Positions 5,862 through 10,674 of a stretch of DNA of 10,674 nucleotides are shown piece by piece. The stretch comes from Sphingomonadaceae bacterium (GTDB lineage: Bacteria; Pseudomonadota; Alphaproteobacteria; Sphingomonadales; Sphingomonadaceae). The stretch lies in NCBI GenBank assembly GCA_013821585.1, contig JACDGO010000039.1:1-10674 (forward strand). Direction: 5' to 3'. Within the stretch, counting starts at the first letter, position 1, and the number at the start of each line of letters is the position of its first letter. The position numbers were made by a program, and so were the translations under genes. Below the pieces are notes generated by a model. It was not told where the DNA came from. It saw only the letters and a program-made list of their open reading frames with translations, and made no database searches.

Positions 5862-7253
5862 TCATCTCGACAGATCCGTGAATAGCGAGAGGTAATAGGT
5901 GATCGCGGGCGCGATGTTCGAAACGGGCGTGCGCTCGTTCAGGCCGTGGCTGAAGTCCTCCGAATTTTTGATGAAGACCGGGCTCGCGCCATAGCTGGGG
6001 ACGTGGTGATGGCGGAACCACATGCTGTCGCTCGCGCCCGAAGCCATGCTCGGGAAAACCGGAACGTCCGGATGAACCGCCGCCATCGCCTTTTTCACCG
6101 CCGCGACGAAATCGGGCCGCATCGGCGAGGCGTCGTTGGGAACCGCGCCCTCGGTCACGTCCCTGAAATGCACCGCCGGTTCGGCCGCGACGCGCCGCAG
6201 CTCGGCCATGATGTCGGCCGGCTTGTGCCCCGGAAAGATTCGGCAATTGATGTTGGCGGTCGCGCGCTGCGGCAGCGCGTTGAGCGCGTGGCCGCCGTCG
6301 ATCATCGTCGCGACGCAGGTCGTTCCGATCTTGCCGACCGTCGCGGGGTCGGCGGCGAGCACGGTGATCGCCCGCGCGTCGGCCGGGTTCGCGGCGAAGG
6401 CGCGCATCGCCGCGCCCGTCCCGGGGCTTTCGTATTTCGCCGCCTCGACGAAATAGGCGCGCGTCAGGTCGCTCAGCTCGGGCGTGAACCGGTAAGCGCC
6501 GATCCGGACCAGCGCCCCGGCGAGCTGGACGATCGCATTGTCCTTGCGTGGCGCGGACGAATGGCCGCCGGGATTGGTCACGCTCAGCTCGAAATCGGCA
6601 TAGGTCTTCTCGGCGCCCTGCCAGGTGAAATATTCGGGCTTGCCGGTCCGCTCGTCGAGCGTCCCGCCGCCGCCGTCGATGTTGAGGACGAGGCCGGCGT
6701 TGGCGAGATTTTCGGCGACGATCGCGCTCGTCTTCATCGTCGTTTCCTCGTCGCCCGAGAATTCGATGACGATGTCGCGCCGGGGCTTATACCCTTCGCG
6801 CCTCAGCTCGATCAGCGACGCGATGGCGAGCGTGCCGTCGAGCTTCATGTCGGTCGCGCCGCGGCCGAACAGATAGCCGTTCTCCACGACCGGCGTGAAC
6901 GGGTCGCGCCGCCAGTCGGCCGGCTTCGCCTCGACCACGTCCATATGGCCGGAGATGACCAGCGGCTTGAGCTTCGGATCGCTGCCGTGCCAGCGCGCGA
7001 TCAGATAGGCGGTGTCGTCGACCGGAACGATCGTCACGTCGCGATCGGCGAAGCCGCCCGCGACCAACGCGCCCTTGTACAGCCCCGCGACCTGCGGCGT
7101 CCGGATGCCGGGGCCGCGCACCGAACGCATGGCGATCGCCTTTTCCGCGAGGTCGAGCGCCTGCGCTTCCGCTTGCGGATGCCCCGCGGGCGCGGCGCGC
7201 GCGGCCCCGGCCAAAATCATCGCGGCAACACCCGCCGTCATTGCTGCCCGCAT
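5862..7253 (-). CDS. Exported M20-family metallopeptidase (M20/M25/M40)
   Basis: This 463-aa zinc-dependent peptidase or amidohydrolase probably acts in the periplasm on small peptides or N-acylated amino acids. The substrate cannot be read from the sequence. The N-terminus is a signal peptide: MRAAM, a hydrophobic core, then AARA|AP with likely cleavage after residue 20. M20 metal and catalytic residues are in order: His103 and Asp105 in VISGHMDVVE, bridging Asp135 in GRGATDMKLDG, the Glu169-Glu170 pair in FSGDEET, and His436 in NSEDFSHG. The dimerisation-domain motif NPGGHSSAP is also present. The start at 7253 is chosen because GGAG lies nine bases upstream and the signal peptide begins immediately. 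An ATG at 7268 is possible, and the frame is open far upstream into the next gene. It lies about 100 bases after the ferritin-like gene on the same strand and converges with the small membrane protein gene. Confidence 0.92.
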   Translation of the reverse strand: MRAAMTAGVAAMILAGAARAAPAGHPQAEAQALDLAEKAIAMRSVRGPGIRTPQVAGLYKGALVAGGFADRDVTIVPVDDTAYLIARWHGSDPKLKPLVISGHMDVVEAKPADWRRDPFTPVVENGYLFGRGATDMKLDGTLAIASLIELRREGYKPRRDIVIEFSGDEETTMKTSAIVAENLANAGLVLNIDGGGGTLDERTGKPEYFTWQGAEKTYADFELSVTNPGGHSSAPRKDNAIVQLAGALVRIGAYRFTPELSDLTRAYFVEAAKYESPGTGAAMRAFAANPADARAITVLAADPATVGKIGTTCVATMIDGGHALNALPQRATANINCRIFPGHKPADIMAELRRVAAEPAVHFRDVTEGAVPNDASPMRPDFVAAVKKAMAAVHPDVPVFPSMASGASDSMWFRHHHVPSYGASPVFIKNSEDFSHGLNERTPVSNIAPAITYYLSLFTDLSR

Positions 7254-7351
7254 TCGCCCGTTCTCCATCCCGCGGAAGGGATAGAGCGCTTTTCGGCAAA
7301 GACGAATACTCGATGCGGACGCGCCGAGCCGCGATTTTGCTTGAGGATGGC

Positions 7352-8005
7352 TTATGCCGTCGCGTCCGCCGCATCCGGCCAGTCCGCCAACCGTGGCATC
7401 CTGGGGTTGAGGAACACCGCGGGGAGCTTGGCGAGCATCAGGCTCTTGTGGATCCACCAGTCGGCGAGGCGCTCGCGCTTGCGCCAGCCGGCGCCGCCGG
7501 TTGCCTCGAGCCAGTGGACATAGGGCAGGAAATGGTCGGGCTCGTCGCGCTCGATGATCGTGAAGATGCGATGGAGCACGGGATCGGAGCGCACCGCCGC
7601 CGAGCGCAGCAGCACGTCGACCTGGCGCAGCCCGCGCATCTCGGTCAGCGCGATGACGCGGCAAAGCGTCCTGAACATCGTCTCGTCGCCGGTCACGGCA
7701 CCGGTGTCGAGATCGTCGATCGTGCAGCCGAAGATCAGGCGGATGAAATGGTCGATGTGCCCGCAGGTGCGATCGACGGCGAGCGGCATTTCGCCCTTCA
7801 GCTCGAAATAGCGGCGGAACATCTTGTAGTGCTTGCGCTCGTCGGCGCGGTGCTTTTTCACCTCGGCGATGAAGTCGGCGGCTTCGGGATGGCGCACGAC
7901 CACCGCCTCGAGCACGCGGTCGATGCTCGTATAGCCGCGATGCTCGTTGTAGATGTAAACCGACGCGAGAACATCGAGATAGCGGCGGCGGAAGCGGGCG
8001 AACAT
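7352..8005 (-). CDS. Ferritin-like diiron protein
   Basis: This 217-aa soluble helical protein has the repeated E...ExxH pattern of ferritin-like diiron proteins. Candidate ligands are Glu21 (YNEHRG), Glu56 and His59 (ADERKHYKMF), Glu122 (LTEMRG), and Glu155 with His158 (RDEPDHFLPY). The family includes oxidases, hydroxylases and iron-handling proteins. The sequence does not say which reaction this one performs. The C-terminal part (WWIHKSLMLAKLPAVFLNPR) is amphipathic and could touch the membrane. The start ATG at 8005 has only a weak upstream AAGG. The gene is divergent from the lipoprotein gene at 8108, with 102 bases between the starts that must hold both promoters. It is followed by the M20 peptidase on the same strand, but the gap of about 100 bases leaves co-transcription open. 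Confidence 0.78.
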   Translation of the reverse strand: MFARFRRRYLDVLASVYIYNEHRGYTSIDRVLEAVVVRHPEAADFIAEVKKHRADERKHYKMFRRYFELKGEMPLAVDRTCGHIDHFIRLIFGCTIDDLDTGAVTGDETMFRTLCRVIALTEMRGLRQVDVLLRSAAVRSDPVLHRIFTIIERDEPDHFLPYVHWLEATGGAGWRKRERLADWWIHKSLMLAKLPAVFLNPRMPRLADWPDAADATA

Positions 8006-8107
8006 CGTTTCACGCTGCCTTGCGATGCGCTTCGGGTCAACAGTGCGACGGAACGAATGCGCCCGCTCGCCCGTATTGAACGCGAACGTAACGATCGGAC
8101 TTGCCCC

Positions 8108-8779
8108 ATGCGCCGCCTTGCCCTGATCCTCCCCCTCACCGCGAATTTGCTTTCTTCGTGCGGACCGAAGACCCTCGCGCTGCCCGTCGACCCGGTCGAT
8201 CGCGCCGCGAGCTGCGGCGTGGTCGCCGCCGCCGACGCGCGCAAGAGCGGCAACAGCAGCGACGTCGGCAAGCCGCTGCCCCTCGCGCAGTCAGCGCATG
8301 TGCTCCACTATGCCATGCTCGCCGCGTCCGCGGGCAAGAAGTTCGAAGCCGGGGTGGCCGCGAACGTGGTCCAGCGCATGCCCACTCTTGAGGCGGGAAT
8401 CACCTGCGGCCAGTGGCAGCCGCTGAAAGCGCAATGCGACGCGGCCTATCCGCAGGCGGCGATGGCGTCGCCGGCGCCGCTTCCCGCGGATCCGCTCGGC
8501 GCGCAGCTCGGCTGCTCGGCGCTTAGCGAGTTCATCGGAAAGGCGATGGCGAGCCAGGACGCCGCCTATGGCGATCAGCTTACCCAATACCGGCTATTGG
8601 GCGCGCGTCTCGATCCCGGCATCGGCGCGAAGCTCTCCGCGCGCGGCATCAAGGGGTTCGAGGCGACGCAGGCGGCGCGCAACAAGGCGCTCGGCCAGGT
8701 CGTGAAGCTCGGGTCGCCCGCGGCGGTGCTCGACGCATGCATCGCCAAATATCCCGCGCCTGCTAAAACGGCGGTGTGA
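8108..8779 (+). CDS. Putative lipoprotein of unknown function
   Basis: This 223-aa protein has a short basic N-terminus, a hydrophobic stretch and a lipobox (MRRLALILPL then LLSSC), so Cys18 is the predicted lipidated residue and the mature protein would be membrane-anchored. The remainder is Ala-rich, with several further cysteines (for example ASCGVV, GITCGQW, KAQCDAAY, LGCSALS, LDACIAKYP), which could form disulfides in the periplasm. I do not recognise a named domain. The reading frame is open far upstream, but the lipobox fixes the start at ATG 8108. The ribosome site is weak. The stop overlaps the GTG start of the channel gene (GTGTGA at 8776-8781), so the two are probably expressed together. 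Confidence 0.78.
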   Translation: MRRLALILPLTANLLSSCGPKTLALPVDPVDRAASCGVVAAADARKSGNSSDVGKPLPLAQSAHVLHYAMLAASAGKKFEAGVAANVVQRMPTLEAGITCGQWQPLKAQCDAAYPQAAMASPAPLPADPLGAQLGCSALSEFIGKAMASQDAAYGDQLTQYRLLGARLDPGIGAKLSARGIKGFEATQAARNKALGQVVKLGSPAAVLDACIAKYPAPAKTAV

Positions 8780-9399
8780 CTGGCGACCTTTCCGCTTTCC
8801 GCTTCTTCCTGCCGTGGCTCGACCTGTTCGGCATCGCGGTGTTCGCGGCTTCGGGCGCGCTCGCCGCCGCGCGCGCGCGCCAGACGCTCGTCACATTTTC
8901 GTTCTTCGCGCTCGTCACCGGGGTCGGCGGCGGGACGGTGCGCGACCTGCTGATCGGCGCGCCGGTGTTCTGGGTGCATGACTGGCGCGTGCCCGCGATC
9001 TGCCTCGGGACCGCGCTCGCGGTCTGGATGACGCCGGTGCGCTTCTGGTGCGGCCGCGCGCTCGACTGGTTCGATGCGGTGGGCCTCGCCGTCTATGCGG
9101 TGTTCGGCGCGGCCAAGGCGCTCGGCCTCGGCATCCCCGCGCTTCCGGCGGTCATGATGGGCGTCATCACCGCGTGCGTCGGCGGTATCGTCCGCGACGT
9201 GCTCGCGGGCGAGCCGTCGATCCTGCTGAGGCCCGAGATCTACGTGACGGCCGCCGCGCTGGCGGCGGGGCTGTTCGTCGCGCTCGTGCTGACCGGCGCT
9301 CCCGTCATGGCCGCCGCGATCACCGGGGCGCTGGCGGGCTTCGGACTTCGCGCGCTGGCGATCGTGCGCGGGCTGTCGATCCCGGCCTACCGGGGGTGA
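8776..9399 (+). CDS. TRIC-type cation channel family protein (YadS/UPF0126)
   Basis: This 207-aa inner-membrane protein belongs to the prokaryotic TRIC family, whose members form trimers with a cation-conducting pore in each subunit. The two internal repeats are plain. Repeat one runs from DLFGIAVFAASGALAA (16-31) to GVGGGTVRDLL (49-59). Repeat two runs from DAVGLAVYAVFGAAKAL (100-116) to CVGGIVRDVLAGE (134-146). A C-terminal seventh hydrophobic segment follows (about 156-172, then 176-195). The paired GG(G)xVRD motifs and Lys114 in repeat two are family hallmarks. The GTG at 8776 overlaps the lipoprotein stop by four bases, indicating translational coupling. The physiological ion and role in bacteria are not settled, so nothing more specific is claimed. 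Confidence 0.9.
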   Translation: MTGDLSAFRFFLPWLDLFGIAVFAASGALAAARARQTLVTFSFFALVTGVGGGTVRDLLIGAPVFWVHDWRVPAICLGTALAVWMTPVRFWCGRALDWFDAVGLAVYAVFGAAKALGLGIPALPAVMMGVITACVGGIVRDVLAGEPSILLRPEIYVTAAALAAGLFVALVLTGAPVMAAAITGALAGFGLRALAIVRGLSIPAYRG

Positions 9400-9446
9400 T
9401 ACCGGCTATGAGACGACGATCATCCTCTGCGCGTTGTTGATCCCGA

Positions 9447-9770
9447 TCAACCGCGCTGCGCGAGCCAAGAACGAAGCTGGCTTTCTATTACCGCCCGATC
9501 GACACTCCGCGCATTTTCATGCGTTGTCAGGTAGTTGTCGTTCACGGCGTCGATCAGCGGCTGCTTTCGATGCCGGGCCGACAGTATCAGGGTAAGGGCA
9601 TTGGCGCTTCGGACCCAAAGCGAATATTCCTCAAACGTCATCCCCAAAAATTCGTATAGCTCCTCGCGACTATCCCCCTCATGCCATGCCGCAACGAAAT
9701 CGTCGATTTCGTCAGGGACGACGCGGCCGTCCAGCGCGAGATCGATAAACTGGGCAGGGCATTCAGACAT
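9447..9770 (-). CDS. Putative antitoxin/immunity partner of the E3-type RNase toxin
   Basis: This 107-aa acidic protein begins at ATG 9770. A TTG start seven codons upstream is possible but less likely. Its core is EIDDFVAAWHEGD (residues 21-33) and ELYEFLGMTFEEYSLWV (37-53), followed by LTLILSARHRKQPL. From memory, small proteins with the EIDD..WH...LGM..EEY.LWV pattern are commonly encoded directly after short colicin-E3-type RNases, which fits the neighbour here. The start overlaps the toxin's restored stop by eight bases (ATGTCTGA), the usual toxin-antitoxin coupling. The gene looks intact although its toxin is broken. Codons are more AT-rich than in the flanking genes, suggesting separate acquisition. 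The antitoxin or immunity role is inferred from pairing and acidity. The alternative is a stand-alone regulatory protein. Confidence 0.65.
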   Translation of the reverse strand: MSECPAQFIDLALDGRVVPDEIDDFVAAWHEGDSREELYEFLGMTFEEYSLWVRSANALTLILSARHRKQPLIDAVNDNYLTTHENARSVDRAVIESQLRSWLAQRG

Positions 9771-10019
9771 CGATGCGTCGTCCTCGAACAAAAGCCTTGC
9801 GCGGCTCGCCTGTTACCGGATCCACGACGGCCACATGCCGTCCACGGCGATCATATCCTTAATTTCGCCGTGAAATGAATCGCAAGTGTATAGGCGCGTG
9901 CCGTCCTTGCTCCGCCAGCGGCGTTCGCTGTCGAATGCGCCGAGATAGTCGCATTGGTCGAGCAGCGACCGCGAAGGAATCGGAAGCCGGGTTAAGTTAG
10001 CGGCGCACCACGCCCACAT
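9763..10019 (-). pseudogene. Colicin-E3-type cytotoxic RNase toxin, frameshifted
   Basis: From ATG 10019 the frame reads RLPIPSRSLLDQCDYL, RRWRSKDGTRLYTCDSFHGE and IK, then runs out of register and stops at 9813. One frame over, the rest follows exactly: YDRRGRH, VAVVDPVTGEPRKAF, VRGRRIDV, stop at 9763. Adding one base at about 9856-9857 rejoins the halves into an 85-aa product. The layout matches the C-terminal 16S-rRNA-cleaving domain of colicin E3 (YEWDGQHGELEGY ... IGAFDPKTG ... NRSI), without import or receptor domains. The E3 catalytic Asp510 and His513 correspond to Asp47 and His50, and Arg545 to Arg81 of the repaired protein. Glu517 is replaced by Lys54, and the usual Trp before the Asp is Cys46. 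The toxin is probably inactive. Its start overlaps the GNAT stop by 23 bases. Confidence 0.75.
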
Positions 10020-10554
10020 CCCTGCAGCTCTTCGGTTCCTCCGGCGGATCGTCGGGTTCGGCGAGAACGCATTGCCAGAAGCCGACGTCGACCCACTGGC
10101 CGCGGACATGGCCGACCTCGCGGTAGACGCCCGCGCGGCGGAAGCCGACCGATTCGTGAAGCGTGATCATCCGGTCGTTGGGCATGCCGATGCCCGCGAT
10201 CGCCTGGGTGAAGCCCTGCTCCTTCAAGGTCGCGATCAGCGCGCCGTAGAGCAGGCGGCCGACGCCGCGCCCCCCGACGTCGCCGGCGATGTAGATCGAC
10301 GTCTCGACCACCCAGCGATAGGCCGCGCGCGCCCGGAACGGCGTGGCGTGGGCATAGGCCAGGACGCCGCCGCTTTCGGTCTCGATCGCCACGAGCCAGG
10401 GGTGGCTGTCGCCGCTCGTCTCGATCCGGCCGCGCATCGTCTCGGCGCTCGGCGGCGTCGCGTCGAGCGCGACTCCAGTCGAAACGACATAGGGCGCATA
10501 GATCGCGGCGATCGCGGCTGCGTCGTCGGGCGTCGCGGCGCGGATGCCGATCAT
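9997..10554 (-). CDS. GNAT N-acetyltransferase, phosphinothricin-acetyltransferase-like
   Basis: This 185-aa acetyl-CoA-dependent transferase belongs to the PAT/YncA-like branch. The N-terminus IRAATPDDAAAIAAIYAPYV is the usual first strand and helix. WLVAIE and GVLAYAHATPFRARAAYR form the central strands, and TSIYIAGDVGGRGVGRLLY (85-103) is the acetyl-CoA motif A with GGRGVG. NDRMITLHESVGFRRAG and REVGHVRGQWVDVGFWQ complete the fold. Relatives acetylate phosphinothricin, methionine sulfone/sulfoximine or other amino acids; the substrate here is unknown. The start at ATG 10554 is chosen because the domain begins there and because it overlaps the upstream gene's stop by four bases (ATGA), although the frame is open further. 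The final ~20 residues (AEPDDPPEEPKSCRD onward) are a polar tail beyond the domain, encoded where the toxin gene begins. Confidence 0.88.
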   Translation of the reverse strand: MIGIRAATPDDAAAIAAIYAPYVVSTGVALDATPPSAETMRGRIETSGDSHPWLVAIETESGGVLAYAHATPFRARAAYRWVVETSIYIAGDVGGRGVGRLLYGALIATLKEQGFTQAIAGIGMPNDRMITLHESVGFRRAGVYREVGHVRGQWVDVGFWQCVLAEPDDPPEEPKSCRDVGVVRR

Positions 10555-10674
10555 CGCGTCGCCCAGGCGATCAGCAGGTCGATCAGGCGCGGCGCTGGCA
10601 ACGGTGCCGCGACGGCCGGGCATTCGAGGCAGCGCGCCTGGATCGCCGCCCCGGTCGCGAGCGCGCGCGCGTCA
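10551..10674 (-). CDS. Unrecognised protein, C-terminal 40 residues (partial)
   Basis: The frame enters from the right edge and reads DARALATGAAIQARCLECPA, then VAAPLPAPRLIDLLIAWATR, stop. GC-rich third positions and an ATGA overlap with the GNAT start support it as real coding sequence. It contains CLEC, a CxxC pair, but forty residues are too few to name a family. It would be the promoter-proximal neighbour of the GNAT gene and is probably co-transcribed with it. Confidence 0.55.
   Translation of the reverse strand, partial: DARALATGAAIQARCLECPAVAAPLPAPRLIDLLIAWATR

Noticed and set aside
5946..7523. 525-codon plus-strand open frame opposite the M20 peptidase
   Set aside because: The minus-strand frame has a signal peptide and all M20 ligands. 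This frame is Arg/Asp/His-rich shadow sequence.
7254..7664. Upstream extension of the M20 frame into the ferritin-like gene
   Set aside because: The extension would bury the signal peptide inside the protein and overlaps a real gene. The good ribosome site is before 7253.
7241..8107. Upstream extension of the lipoprotein frame
   Set aside because: It runs opposite the ferritin-like gene. The lipobox at Cys18 requires the start at 8108.
9400..9446. Convergent gap between the TRIC gene and the antitoxin gene
   Set aside because: It is 47 bases with no hairpin, repeat or motif that I could support.

Overview
The window is GC-rich, densely packed bacterial DNA. Gene order, codon use and several protein families point to an alphaproteobacterium of the sphingomonad group (Sphingopyxis/Sphingomonas type). 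This is an inference from the sucA-sucB-lpd order, the TolA-like protein with a KVYRTPIGFHDAYVAAP-type N-terminus, and strong G/C bias at third codon positions. No rRNA, tRNA or CRISPR was seen.

Layout: (1) 1-3095, plus strand: the 3' end of sucA, then complete sucB and lpdA, a tight operon for the 2-oxoglutarate dehydrogenase complex of the TCA cycle. (2) 3096-3365: an AT-richer intergenic stretch with a palindrome and promoter-like motifs. (3) 3366-4721: a complete IS66-family insertion sequence of the transposase-only (ISBst12-like) kind, with matching ends and a perfect 8-bp target duplication GGAGAGAG. It landed in the Shine-Dalgarno sequence of the next gene. (4) 4733-5808, plus strand: a 59-aa charged small protein, a TolA-like coiled-coil protein broken by a one-base deletion, and a 67-aa small membrane protein with an unusual T7-gene-10-like leader. 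(5) 5862-8005, minus strand: an exported M20 metallopeptidase and a ferritin-like diiron protein. (6) 8108-9399, plus strand: a lipoprotein overlapping a TRIC-type channel gene. (7) 9447-10674, minus strand: the 3' end of an unrecognised gene, a PAT-like GNAT acetyltransferase, a frameshifted colicin-E3-type ribonuclease toxin gene, and its probable intact antitoxin/immunity partner. These four overlap one another, end to start.

The two most notable items are the decayed E3-type RNase toxin with its surviving partner at 9447-10019, and the IS66 insertion whose target duplication rebuilds the Shine-Dalgarno sequence it interrupted. The toxin's full C-terminal half can be read in a second frame, and two key positions are also substituted. 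The rest is ordinary core and accessory gene content.
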